In this document: positions 26,480 through 35,377 of the stretch, one piece after another
Numbering within the stretch: position 1 is the first letter of the stretch
Layout of the letters: every line of letters begins with the position of its first letter
Assembly (NCBI RefSeq): GCF_963669205.1
Contig: NZ_OY769915.1
Location: 3,074,001 to 3,138,000, forward strand
Direction: 5' to 3'
Source of the DNA: an uncultured Roseibium sp.
GTDB taxonomy: Bacteria > Pseudomonadota > Alphaproteobacteria > Rhizobiales > Stappiaceae
Length of the DNA: 64,000 bases
The notes under the pieces: model-generated
Database searches by the model: none
What the model was told of the DNA's origin: nothing
The model's input: only the letters and a program-made list of their open reading frames with translations
Position numbers and translations under genes: made by a program

Positions 26480-26494
26480 GTGACGCTTCGTCAC
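26480..26494. promoter_or_regulatory. Dyad-symmetric operator candidate upstream of uraH-xdhABC
   Basis: GTGACGCTTCGTCAC, a six-bp inverted repeat with a three-base centre, lies between the lysR stop and the uraH start. It ends only about 16 bases before the uraH ATG, so a repressor bound here would block transcription or initiation. It could also be a small hairpin in the leader. Confidence 0.35.
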
Positions 26495-26510
26495 GCGAGG
26501 GAGAATGTTG

Positions 26511-26861
26511 ATGGGTCGCTTGACGACGCACGTACTCGACACGGCTTTGGGAAAGCCCGCAAACGGGCTCAGGATAGATTTGTGGTTACACGGCGAAACG
26601 CCGGTCTTCGTCTCGTCTCATGTCACGAATTCCGACGGACGCGTGGACGGCCCGATCCTGGACACCGATGCTTTCAGGACGGGAACTTATGAGCTCCGGT
26701 TTCATGCAGGCGATTACCTGAAGACGACGGGACAACAGCTTCCCAACCCGCTGTTTCTCGACGTCATTCCCATCCGCTTCGGAATGGCCGAAGCAGATGG
26801 CCACTATCATGTACCGCTGCTGCTCTCGCCCTTCGGCTATTCGACATACAGGGGGAGCTAG
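26511..26861 (+). CDS. uraH: 5-hydroxyisourate hydrolase (transthyretin-like)
   Basis: 116 residues from the ATG at 26511; the ATG at 26505 is too close to the GAGGGAG ribosome site. It hydrolyses 5-hydroxyisourate, the product of urate oxidation, to OHCU. Both family signatures are present: LTTHVLDTALGKPANGL at the N-terminus and the C-terminal YSTYRGS tetrapeptide, with HYHVPLLLSPFGYS before it. It leads the purine oxidation genes, with xdhA starting four bases later. Confidence 0.95.
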   Translation: MGRLTTHVLDTALGKPANGLRIDLWLHGETPVFVSSHVTNSDGRVDGPILDTDAFRTGTYELRFHAGDYLKTTGQQLPNPLFLDVIPIRFGMAEADGHYHVPLLLSPFGYSTYRGS

Positions 26862-26864
26862 GCA

Positions 26865-28346
26865 ATGCGCGACACGATCCGCTTCCTCAGGCGCGGTGAA
26901 ATCGTTGAACTGGACAATGTCGGGCCAACGGAAACCCTTCTCGACTACCTGCGTCTTCGGCAAGGACAGACCGGGACCAAGGAAGGTTGCGGCGAGGGCG
27001 ACTGCGGCGCCTGTACGGTTGCGCTCGGGCGCCTCGTCAAGGGAAGGCTGGTCTATCAGCCGGTGAACAGCTGCATTTTGCTGCTCGGCATGGTCGATGG
27101 TGCGGAGCTGGTAACGGTCGAAGACCTGGCCCAGGACGACCGGCTGCATCCAGTCCAGCGCGCCATGGTGGATCTGCACGGATCGCAGTGCGGCTTCTGC
27201 ACGCCCGGTTTCATCATGTCGCTCTTCACCCTCTATCACGCGGAGAACGTCGCCCAAACCCGCAAGACCGTGACCGACTGGCTTGCCGGAAACCTCTGCC
27301 GATGCACCGGCTACCGCCCGATCGTCGACGCGGCCCTGCAAACCTGCTTCCAGGCAACCGACGACGCCTTCACCTGGCGCGCCAACGAAACCCGTGAACA
27401 GTTGCAGTATCTCGCCGACAGCCGCGACATTTTCGTGGGAGACGGTGACAGCTTCTTTTCCGCGCCCGCAACGCTTGACGGTCTTGCCGCGCTTTATGGC
27501 CAGCACCCGGATGCGACCCTCATTGCCGGCGGTACGGATGTCGGTCTTTGGGTCACCAAGCATCTTCGCGAACTGCCCAAGATGATCTGGCTCGGCCGGA
27601 TTGAAGGCCTCGACCGTGTCGAAGACAGCCCCTCGGGCGTTCTGATCGGATCGACGGCAACCTACACGGCAACGGAAAAAGCCGTGACGGGTCTCTCGGA
27701 AGACCTTGGGGAACTCTGGCGACGGATCGGATCGAAACAGGTGCGCGCGTCGGGCACCGTCGGCGGCAACATCGCAAACGGGTCCCCGATCGGTGACACG
27801 CCGCCGGCCCTGATCGCGCTCGGCAGCACGCTTGAATTGCAATCGGTCGAAGGGTCCAGGGCCATTGCGCTCGAGGACTTTTTTCTGCAGTACGGCAGAC
27901 AGGACCGAAAACCCGGCGAATTTGTCACCGGCCTCTTCGTCCCCCGGCTTTCCGCCAACCAGGCGTTCCGCTGCTACAAGATTTCCAAGCGGTTCGACCA
28001 GGATATCTCCTCGGTCATGGGCGCCTTCCGGTTCACGGTCGAAGAAGGCCTCATCGTCGCTTCCAGGATCGCCTATGGCGGCATGGCGGGGACACCGATG
28101 CGGGCCTCGAACGCGGAAAAAGCGCTGTCCGGCGCCGAACTCGACGATCCGTCGACATGGGGCGACGCGATGAAAGCGCTGCTTGCCGATTTCGATCCGT
28201 TGACCGACATGCGTGCAAGCGCAGGCTACCGCATGGAAACGGCCCGGGCTCTTCTGGCGAAAGCCCTGATGGAAATCAGCGGCACGGCACCTGGAGACAT
28301 TCGGATTTCGTCGAGGCGGGGGGCTGACAATGACCGCGCAGCCTGA
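26865..28346 (+). CDS. xdhA: Xanthine dehydrogenase small subunit (2Fe-2S and FAD)
   Basis: 493 residues. The plant-type 2Fe-2S cluster is bound by GCGEGDCGACTVALG and a Cys near NSCILLL; the second cluster by GSQCGFCTPGFIMS and NLCRCTGYRPI. The FAD domain follows (TLIAGGTDVGLWV, GTVGGNIANGSPIGDTPPALIALG). It passes electrons from the molybdenum subunit to NAD. The stop overlaps the xdhB start by 17 bases. Confidence 0.96.
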   Translation: MRDTIRFLRRGEIVELDNVGPTETLLDYLRLRQGQTGTKEGCGEGDCGACTVALGRLVKGRLVYQPVNSCILLLGMVDGAELVTVEDLAQDDRLHPVQRAMVDLHGSQCGFCTPGFIMSLFTLYHAENVAQTRKTVTDWLAGNLCRCTGYRPIVDAALQTCFQATDDAFTWRANETREQLQYLADSRDIFVGDGDSFFSAPATLDGLAALYGQHPDATLIAGGTDVGLWVTKHLRELPKMIWLGRIEGLDRVEDSPSGVLIGSTATYTATEKAVTGLSEDLGELWRRIGSKQVRASGTVGGNIANGSPIGDTPPALIALGSTLELQSVEGSRAIALEDFFLQYGRQDRKPGEFVTGLFVPRLSANQAFRCYKISKRFDQDISSVMGAFRFTVEEGLIVASRIAYGGMAGTPMRASNAEKALSGAELDDPSTWGDAMKALLADFDPLTDMRASAGYRMETARALLAKALMEISGTAPGDIRISSRRGADNDRAA

Positions 28347-30669
28347 CCGCAGCCAGGACATGCCCGCCCTCAAGAACGTCCGCAAGGCGCTGCCCCACGA
28401 CAGCGCCGAAAAGCATGTTACGGGGACCGCAACCTATATCGACGATGCCGTCGAGCCGTCAGGCACACTTCACGTCGCACCAGGCTGGGCCCGCCACGCT
28501 GTCAGGGGAAAACTGCTTTCGATCGACCTTGACGACGTGAGATCGACACCCGGCGTTATCGCGGTGCTGACATCTGAAGACATCCCGGGAACGAACGACT
28601 GCTCGTCCGCCTTCGGAGACGACCCTGTTCTTGCCGAGGACGAAGTGCTGTTTTACGGCCAGGTGGTGTTCGCCGTTGTCGCCGAAACGCGGGACATCGC
28701 CCGAAAGGCGGCGCTCAAGGGAAAAATCGAGGTCGCTCCGATCACGCCGATCCTGACCCCTGAGGATGCTGTCGCTGCCGATACGACCGTCTTGCCGGAC
28801 TATCAGTTCAGGCGGGGATCTCCCGAAACCGGCCTGCAGGCATCCGGGAACATCCTGTCCGGTTCAATGAACATCGGTGGCCAGGAGCACTTCTATCTGG
28901 AAGGCCAGGTTGCCATGGCCACGCCTCAGGAAGACCACGGCATGCTGGTTCTGTCATCGACGCAGCATCCGACCGAGATCCAGCATACTGTGGCCAAGGT
29001 TCTGGGCGTTCCGGACGCGACGGTCACGGCGGAAGTGCGCCGGATGGGCGGGGGCTTCGGCGGCAAGGAATCCCAGGCGAACCAGTGGGCGGCTCTGGCC
29101 GCGCTCGCCGCCGCCAGGACCGGCAAGACCTGCAAGGTCCGCCTCGACCGCGACGACGACATGATCATGACCGGCAAGCGTCACGACTTCAAGGTCAACT
29201 GGAAGGTCGGTCACGACGACACGGGACTGATCCGCGCCGTTGACATGGAGTTTCTTGCGCGCTGCGGATATTCCGCGGACCTGTCGCTCGGCGTGAACGA
29301 CCGCACCATGTTTCACGCCGACAGCAGCTACTTCTATCCCGACGCATCGATCCGTTCCCGCAGGCTCAGGACGGATACGTGCTCCAACACTGCATTCCGC
29401 GGTTTCGGAGGCCCGCAGGGCATGCTCGCCGCCGAAAGACTGATCGACGCCATTGCGATCAGTCTCGGCAAGGATCCGCTGACGGTCCGCAAGCTGAATT
29501 TCTACGACGGCGAACGCAACATCACACCTTACGGAATGCCGGTCGAAGAATTCGAGGTCATGCATGACCTCATCTCGACGCTGGAAGTGAAAAGCGAATA
29601 CTGGATCAGGCGCGAGGAAATCGCCGCCTTCAATGAAAACAACGCGGTGCTGAAAAAAGGGCTCGCGCTGACGCCGGTCAAGTTCGGTATTTCCTTCACA
29701 CTTAAGCACCTCAACCAGGCCGGCGCGCTCGTCCACCTCTACACGGACGGATCAATCCACCTTAACCACGGCGGCACCGAGATGGGGCAGGGCCTCTATC
29801 AGAAGGTCGCGCAAGTCGTCGCCGAGGAGTTCGGGGTGACGATGGACAAGGTCGTGATCACGGCGACAAACACCTCCAAGGTGCCGAACACCGGGCCGAC
29901 AGCCGCGTCCTCTGGCACGGACCTGAACGCCATGGCGGCCAGGATCGCGGCACAGGAGATCAAGTCGCGGCTGATTTCGTTCCTGTGCGAAATGCACCAG
30001 TGCGGACCGGATGTGATTTTCTTCGGTGAAAACAGGGTCCTGGTGGGCGACAAGGGCTACACGCTGGCAGAGGTCGCGAAGCAGGCGCATGCCGGCCGCA
30101 TCCAGATGTCCCACGCCGGTTTCTACGCCACTCCCGGCATTACCTGGGACCGGGAAACCGTGTCCGGCCGGCCCTTCTACTACTTCGCCTTCGGGGGCGC
30201 CTGCGCGGAAGTGACCATCGACACCATGACCGGTGAGATGATCGTGGATCGCGTCGATATCCTCCACGACGTCGGTCACTCTCTGAACCCGGCCATCGAC
30301 CTCGGGCAGATCGAGGGTGGCTTCGTCCAGGGCATGGGATGGCTGACGACGGAAGAACTTGTGTGGGACGAGGAAGGCAGGCTGCGGACGCATGCACCGT
30401 CGACCTACAAGATCCCGACGGCATCCGACATACCGGACCATTTCGACGTTCAGCTTTATGACAGCAGCGGCAACCCCCAGGACACGGTCTATCGCTCGAA
30501 GGCGGTCGGTGAACCGCCCGTGATGCTTGCCAATTCGGTCTTCTGCGCCATCAACGACGCGCTCGCCAGCCTTGCCCCCTTCGAGATACCGAACCTCGAT
30601 GCCCCGGCAACACCGGAGGCCATCATGCGCGCCGTACAGGACATGCGCCGCAGAAGGGCAGGTGCATGA
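28330..30669 (+). CDS. xdhB: Xanthine dehydrogenase molybdopterin-binding subunit
   Basis: 779 residues, the standard XdhB length. It carries the molybdenum cofactor and oxidises hypoxanthine and xanthine to urate. Conserved parts: AEKHVTGTATYIDDAVEPSG, YLEGQVAMATPQEDHGM, RRMGGGFGGKESQ, NTAFRGFGGPQGM, NHGGTEMGQGLYQKVAQVVAEEFG, and the active-site Glu region near the end, LGQIEGGFVQGMGWLTTEEL followed by GEPPVMLANSVFCAI. It overlaps xdhA by 17 bases and xdhC by four bases (ATGA). Confidence 0.96.
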   Translation: MTAQPDRSQDMPALKNVRKALPHDSAEKHVTGTATYIDDAVEPSGTLHVAPGWARHAVRGKLLSIDLDDVRSTPGVIAVLTSEDIPGTNDCSSAFGDDPVLAEDEVLFYGQVVFAVVAETRDIARKAALKGKIEVAPITPILTPEDAVAADTTVLPDYQFRRGSPETGLQASGNILSGSMNIGGQEHFYLEGQVAMATPQEDHGMLVLSSTQHPTEIQHTVAKVLGVPDATVTAEVRRMGGGFGGKESQANQWAALAALAAARTGKTCKVRLDRDDDMIMTGKRHDFKVNWKVGHDDTGLIRAVDMEFLARCGYSADLSLGVNDRTMFHADSSYFYPDASIRSRRLRTDTCSNTAFRGFGGPQGMLAAERLIDAIAISLGKDPLTVRKLNFYDGERNITPYGMPVEEFEVMHDLISTLEVKSEYWIRREEIAAFNENNAVLKKGLALTPVKFGISFTLKHLNQAGALVHLYTDGSIHLNHGGTEMGQGLYQKVAQVVAEEFGVTMDKVVITATNTSKVPNTGPTAASSGTDLNAMAARIAAQEIKSRLISFLCEMHQCGPDVIFFGENRVLVGDKGYTLAEVAKQAHAGRIQMSHAGFYATPGITWDRETVSGRPFYYFAFGGACAEVTIDTMTGEMIVDRVDILHDVGHSLNPAIDLGQIEGGFVQGMGWLTTEELVWDEEGRLRTHAPSTYKIPTASDIPDHFDVQLYDSSGNPQDTVYRSKAVGEPPVMLANSVFCAINDALASLAPFEIPNLDAPATPEAIMRAVQDMRRRRAGA

Positions 30670-31676
30670 AAGTCTGGACACACATCGCCGACAGTCTGGA
30701 AGCTTGCGGGTCCTGTGCCCTCGTGACGGTCGTGCAGGTGGAAGGCTCCGCGCCGCGTGAGGAAGGGGCGCGCATGGTGGTGCGGCCCGATACATCCTTT
30801 TTCGGAACAATCGGAGGCGGCACGCTCGAACTGGAGATCATCCGCAAGGCAGCGCGTCTGGCAGATGCAAATGTTGCGCTTCTCGACATGCAATCCGTCG
30901 CCCTCGGTCCGGATCTCGGCCAATGCTGCGGCGGCCGGGCCAAGCTGTCGATCGAGGTCATCACGGCGCAGTCAGCCGGTACGGCAGGCTTGCTGGCGCA
31001 ACGCGAGAATGAAGGCACGGTTTTTGCCACCAGCGCCGAAATGCGGGACGGGCGCCTTGCGCCCCGGCGCATTCTGGATGCCCCTGTCGCGCGTCCATTC
31101 CGGCTAATTGAAAGTGCTGATGAAACCGTCTGCGAGGTCGTGGAATGTTTCGGGGAAAAAAGGACGCCGCTTGCGCTGTTCGGTGCCGGGCATGTCGGCA
31201 AGGCGCTTGTGCTGGCACTTGCACCACTTCCGTTTTCCATCACGTGGTTCGACAGCCGGGCGGATCAGTTCCCGCGTGCCGTGCCGGCTCATGTGACGAA
31301 AGTCGCGCTCGACAATCCAGCCTCCGCACTCGATGACATGCCGTCCGGCGCCTTTGTTCTGGCAATGACCCACTCCCATGCCCTCGACGAGGACATCATG
31401 GCGCGGGCCTTGCTGCTGCAAAAGTTCGATTACTGCGGCGTCATCGGATCAAAAACGAAAAAAGCCCGGTTCATGAAAAGACTGAAACAGCGTGGATTGA
31501 GCGATCTTCTGATGACGAGAATGGTCTGTCCGGTCGGAAAAACGACAATAATGTCGAAGCATCCGGCTGCAATTGCCGCCGGAATTGCAGTGGACCTTCT
31601 TGAACGGCACGAGGCAGGTCAGAACCGGGAAACGAGTGGATCGGGGCTTGCCCGGAACAGGACACTTGGTCAATAA
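30666..31676 (+). CDS. xdhC: Xanthine dehydrogenase accessory protein
   Basis: 336 residues. XdhC binds molybdenum cofactor, promotes its sulfuration and inserts it into XdhB. The N-terminal XdhC/CoxI domain shows SCALVTVVQVEGSAPREEGARM and GTIGGGTLELEI, then DLGQCCGGRAKLSIEV; the C-terminal Rossmann part shows LALFGAGHVGKALVLALAPL and GVIGSKTKKARFMKRL. The ATG overlaps the xdhB stop. The transporter operon starts 12 bases later, so all genes from uraH to the BMP protein could be one transcript. Confidence 0.94.
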   Translation: MKVWTHIADSLEACGSCALVTVVQVEGSAPREEGARMVVRPDTSFFGTIGGGTLELEIIRKAARLADANVALLDMQSVALGPDLGQCCGGRAKLSIEVITAQSAGTAGLLAQRENEGTVFATSAEMRDGRLAPRRILDAPVARPFRLIESADETVCEVVECFGEKRTPLALFGAGHVGKALVLALAPLPFSITWFDSRADQFPRAVPAHVTKVALDNPASALDDMPSGAFVLAMTHSHALDEDIMARALLLQKFDYCGVIGSKTKKARFMKRLKQRGLSDLLMTRMVCPVGKTTIMSKHPAAIAAGIAVDLLERHEAGQNRETSGSGLARNRTLGQ

Positions 31677-31688
31677 GGCGGCATTCAG

Positions 31689-33281
31689 GTGGGGGAAGAC
31701 GTGGAAGAAACAGGTAGCCCGGATCTCGGCGGCGACATGCCCAATGACAGGTCCGAAAGAGAAACGCTTCTGAATGCCCACGGGTTGACCAAGCGGTTCG
31801 GCGACATCCTTGCCAACGACAGGGTGGATCTCGTTCTCAACAAGGGTGAAATTCACGCGCTCCTGGGCGAAAACGGCGCCGGGAAGTCGACCTTGGTCAA
31901 GATGTTCTACGGGTCTCTCAATCCCGATGGCGGCGAAATCTCCTGGAACGGGCAGCCGGTCTCGATCAACAACCCGGCAGCGGCGAGGGAACTCGGCATC
32001 GGCATGGTCTTCCAGCATTTTTCGCTGTTCGAGGCCCTGACGGTCGTCGAGAACATCGCGCTGGCACTCCCCAATCCGGGCAACATGCAGGATCTGGCAA
32101 GGCGGATCGAAACCGTTTCACGAGATTACGGACTGCCCTTGAATCCGGGGGATATCGTCGCAGATCTTCCGGTCGGTATTCGTCAGCGCATCGAAATCGT
32201 GCGCTGCCTGCTGCAGGAACCGCAGCTGATCATCATGGATGAACCGACCTCGGTTCTGACGCCACAGGAAGCGGATCAGCTTTTCGTGACGCTTCAAAGG
32301 TTGGCAAAAGAGGGCTGCGCCGTTCTCTATATCAGCCACCGGCTGGAAGAAGTGAAACGGATCTGCCATCACGCCACGATCCTTCGGCATGGCAAGGTCG
32401 TGCGCGAATGCGATCCGACAAAGGAAACGGCGGCGTCTCTTGCCAGCATGATGGTGGGTGCCGATGTCGCCTCCGTCAGTTCCGGAGAAGGCGAAGCGCA
32501 GGTCGGGCAAACTCGCTTGACGCTTCAGAAACTGAGCGCACCGGCAGCAACGCCCTTTGCGACCACGCTCAACGGAATCTCCCTCGACCTGAAAGCCGGA
32601 GAAGTCGTTGCCATCGCCGGTGTCGCCGGCAACGGGCAAGGGGAACTCTTCGATGCCATCTCAGGTGAAATGCGTGTGCCGGCAGACATGGTGCGGATTG
32701 ACGGAACGCCATGCGGCAACAAGAGCATCACCTGGCGGAGAAAGCAGAACGCGGCCTTCGTTCCAGAAGAACGTCTCGGTCACGGTGCCGTGCCGGGCAT
32801 GAAACTCTCCCAGAACATCGTTCTGACGCGTCACAGCACCGGCGACAAACTTGTTGGCGGAGGATTTGTGTCGACAGCCGAGGCAAGCAACCTGGAGAAG
32901 CGGATCAAGAAGGCCTTCGATGTGCGCATGTCGCATGACGACCCTGAAGCCAGATCGCTCTCCGGCGGCAATCTCCAGAAGTTCGTCGTCGGCAGGGAAT
33001 TGGACCGGGAACCCGGCGTGCTTGTCGTCAATCAGCCGACCTGGGGCGTCGATGCCGGCGCGGCGGCGTTGATACGCCAGGCCCTGATCGACCTGGCCCG
33101 ATCGGGCTCCGCCGTCCTCGTCATCAGTCAGGACCTCGATGAAATCTTTGAGATCGCCGATCGGATCGCTGTGATTTCCCGCGGCTTCCTGTCTGAAGCT
33201 GAACCGGCCGCGCAGATGACGCGCGAGCGTGTCGGCCTCCTGATGGCGGGTGGCGCCGAAACGCAGGGAGAGGTGGCCTGA
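31689..33281 (+). CDS. ABC transporter ATP-binding protein, nucleoside/purine uptake (NupB/YufO-like, double ATPase)
   Basis: Up to 530 residues from GTG at 31689; an ATG at 31737 is an alternative, since the first 16 residues are not conserved. Two ABC domains in one chain: the first has LLGENGAGKSTLVKM and IMDEPTSVLTPQEAD; the second has the usual imperfect Walker A, AGVAGNGQGELFDAI, and a good signature, SGGNLQKFVVGREL. This is the layout of the simple-sugar/nucleoside type (RbsA-like, BMP-linked). It energises the two permeases downstream. Placement right after xdhC points to purine bases or nucleosides as substrate. Confidence 0.92.
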   Translation: MGEDVEETGSPDLGGDMPNDRSERETLLNAHGLTKRFGDILANDRVDLVLNKGEIHALLGENGAGKSTLVKMFYGSLNPDGGEISWNGQPVSINNPAAARELGIGMVFQHFSLFEALTVVENIALALPNPGNMQDLARRIETVSRDYGLPLNPGDIVADLPVGIRQRIEIVRCLLQEPQLIIMDEPTSVLTPQEADQLFVTLQRLAKEGCAVLYISHRLEEVKRICHHATILRHGKVVRECDPTKETAASLASMMVGADVASVSSGEGEAQVGQTRLTLQKLSAPAATPFATTLNGISLDLKAGEVVAIAGVAGNGQGELFDAISGEMRVPADMVRIDGTPCGNKSITWRRKQNAAFVPEERLGHGAVPGMKLSQNIVLTRHSTGDKLVGGGFVSTAEASNLEKRIKKAFDVRMSHDDPEARSLSGGNLQKFVVGRELDREPGVLVVNQPTWGVDAGAAALIRQALIDLARSGSAVLVISQDLDEIFEIADRIAVISRGFLSEAEPAAQMTRERVGLLMAGGAETQGEVA

Positions 33282-34369
33282 TGCGTCTCGAACTTGTCAA
33301 AAGAAAAGAACACAGCCAGGCAATGGCCCTGCTGTCCCCCTTGATCGCGGTCTCGCTGACAGCCCTCACAGCCGCAATCATTTTCTCAATAACCGGTCAC
33401 AATCCACTGATTGGGCTATATAAATTTTTCATAGAACCGCTCACTCAGCAATGGTCCCTGGAAGCAACGATCGACAAGGCGACACCCTTGATCCTGATCG
33501 GGTGCGGCCTCGCAGTCTGTTACCTGTCAAACAACTGGAACATCGGTGCCGAAGGACAGTTTGTCGTCGGTGCACTGTTCGGGTCCGTGCTGCCGGTTCT
33601 GTTTCCGTCTTTCGAAAATGCCGCGACACTGCCTCTGATGCTGCTGTTCGGAGCCATCGGAGGAGCACTCTGGGCGCTCATACCCGCGCTGTTGAAAACG
33701 CGCTTCAACACCAACGAGATCCTGACAAGCCTGATGCTCGTCTATGTTGCCGGGCTGCTTCTCGACTACCTGGTCCGCGGTCCCTGGCGCGATCCGGGCG
33801 GATACAATTTTCCCGAATCCCGAATATTTTCGGACGCGGCAACGTTGCCGGAAGTGTTCGGGGGCGTGATGAGCCTCTCCGCACCGATCACGATCGCGAT
33901 CGCGGTCATCCTGGCAGTGGTGCTTGCGAATACGTTGAAAGGCTTCGAGATCAGGGTGATGGGCGAAAGCCCGCGCGCCGGCAGCTTTGCGGGCTTCTCC
34001 GCCAAGGGATTGACCTTGTTCTCGTTCGCTCTCGCAGGCGCTCTGGCCGGTCTGGCCGGCACGATGGAAGTTTCCGGGGCGCTGAACCAGCTGTTGCCGT
34101 CGATTTCACCGGGTTACGGCTTCACGGCGATCATCGTCGCCTTTCTCGGGCGGCTCAATCCGATCGGCATCATCGTCGCCGGCTTCGTGCTCGCGTTGTC
34201 CTATATCGGCGGTGAGGGGGTTCAGTCCGCGATGGGCGTTTCCAACGAGATTGCCAGCGTGATCCAGGGCCTGCTGCTCTTTTTCGTGCTCGCATGCGAC
34301 ACGCTGATCCTTTACCGGATTCGAATGGTCACGAAGCGCTCGACACCAGCGGAGGCATCACATGTTTGA
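33281..34369 (+). CDS. ABC transporter permease (BMP/nucleoside type), first subunit
   Basis: 362 residues with about eight to nine membrane segments. The branched-type permease pattern is visible: NNWNIGAEGQFVVGALFGS, NTNEILTSLMLVYVAGLLLDYLVRGPW, and the late IIVAFLGRLNPIGIIVAGFVLA. The start ATG overlaps the ATPase stop (TGATG), and the 3' end overlaps the second permease by eight bases, as expected for tightly coupled subunits. Family proteins move nucleosides or purines with a BMP-type binding protein. Confidence 0.93.
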   Translation: MRLELVKRKEHSQAMALLSPLIAVSLTALTAAIIFSITGHNPLIGLYKFFIEPLTQQWSLEATIDKATPLILIGCGLAVCYLSNNWNIGAEGQFVVGALFGSVLPVLFPSFENAATLPLMLLFGAIGGALWALIPALLKTRFNTNEILTSLMLVYVAGLLLDYLVRGPWRDPGGYNFPESRIFSDAATLPEVFGGVMSLSAPITIAIAVILAVVLANTLKGFEIRVMGESPRAGSFAGFSAKGLTLFSFALAGALAGLAGTMEVSGALNQLLPSISPGYGFTAIIVAFLGRLNPIGIIVAGFVLALSYIGGEGVQSAMGVSNEIASVIQGLLLFFVLACDTLILYRIRMVTKRSTPAEASHV

Positions 34370-35276
34370 AGCCGTACTTCTGACGGTCATCACCGCCGCA
34401 ACCCCGCTCCTTATCGCTGCCGTTGGCGAACTCGTCGTGGAACGGTCCGGCGTCCTAAACCTCGGCGTGGAAGGCATGATGATCATGGGCGCGGTGATCG
34501 GATTCGCCGTTGCCAATCAGACCGGATCGGGTTCACTGGGGGTCATAGCAGCCATTGCCGCCGGCATGGCCATGTCCGCACTTTTCGCGGTGCTGGTGCT
34601 GTTTCTCGTGGCAAACCAGGTCGCGACGGGCCTTGCTCTGACGATCCTTGGCATCGGTCTGTCCGGGATGATCGGGGAAGCGTTCATCGGGGTTCCGGGC
34701 CTTGATCTGCCGCAGCTCTATGTCCCGGTTCTGTCCGAAATCCCGTTTATCGGGCCGGTGTTCTTCCAGCAGGACGCGCTTGTCTATCTGAGCTTTGTTC
34801 TCGTTGCCGTTGTCGCCTACGGACTGTTCCGGACTCGCGTCGGGCTCGTCCTGAGGGCTGTCGGCGACAATCACGGTTCGGCGCATGCCCTTGGATACTC
34901 GGTCATAAAGGTCCGTTTCATGGCGATCCTGTTCGGAGGCGGATGTGCGGGACTGGCCGGCGCCTACCTGTCGCTGGCCTACACGCCGCAATGGGTGGAA
35001 AACATGACGGCGGGACGCGGCTGGATCGCCCTTGCTCTGGTTGTTTTTGCCTCCTGGCTGCCGTTGCGCGTCGTCATTGGGGCCTATCTGTTCGGCGCGG
35101 TCAGCGTTCTGAACCTGCATGCACAGGCGCTGGAGTTCGACATCCCGTCGCAGCTGCTGTCCAGCCTGCCGTATCTGGCGACTATTCTGGTTCTCGTTCT
35201 GATATCGGCAAATCGCAGATTGACTTTGGTGAACACTCCGGCATGTCTGGGGAAACCGTTCGTACCGGACCGCTGA
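34362..35276 (+). CDS. ABC transporter permease (BMP/nucleoside type), second subunit
   Basis: 304 residues with about eight membrane segments. Family segments: ERSGVLNLGVEGMMIMGAVIGF, NQVATGLALTILGIGLSGMIGE, LRAVGDNHGSAHALGYSVIKVRF and GRGWIALALVVFASWLPLR. It pairs with the upstream permease to form the membrane channel. Confidence 0.93.
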   Translation: MFEAVLLTVITAATPLLIAAVGELVVERSGVLNLGVEGMMIMGAVIGFAVANQTGSGSLGVIAAIAAGMAMSALFAVLVLFLVANQVATGLALTILGIGLSGMIGEAFIGVPGLDLPQLYVPVLSEIPFIGPVFFQQDALVYLSFVLVAVVAYGLFRTRVGLVLRAVGDNHGSAHALGYSVIKVRFMAILFGGGCAGLAGAYLSLAYTPQWVENMTAGRGWIALALVVFASWLPLRVVIGAYLFGAVSVLNLHAQALEFDIPSQLLSSLPYLATILVLVLISANRRLTLVNTPACLGKPFVPDR

Positions 35277-35377
35277 ACCGGGCGGACAAAGCAACGGTCC
35301 TGGCCTGAACGCGATCACGGCCCGGGCCAAACAGAAGATCGCAAAGACAAGAGATCAAACAAGAGGGGACTACTCGT

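Noticed and set aside
26586..28385. A 599-codon open frame antisense to uraH and xdhA
   Set aside because: It mirrors two well-supported genes in a high-GC region, where the antisense frame is often open by chance; no recognisable domain.
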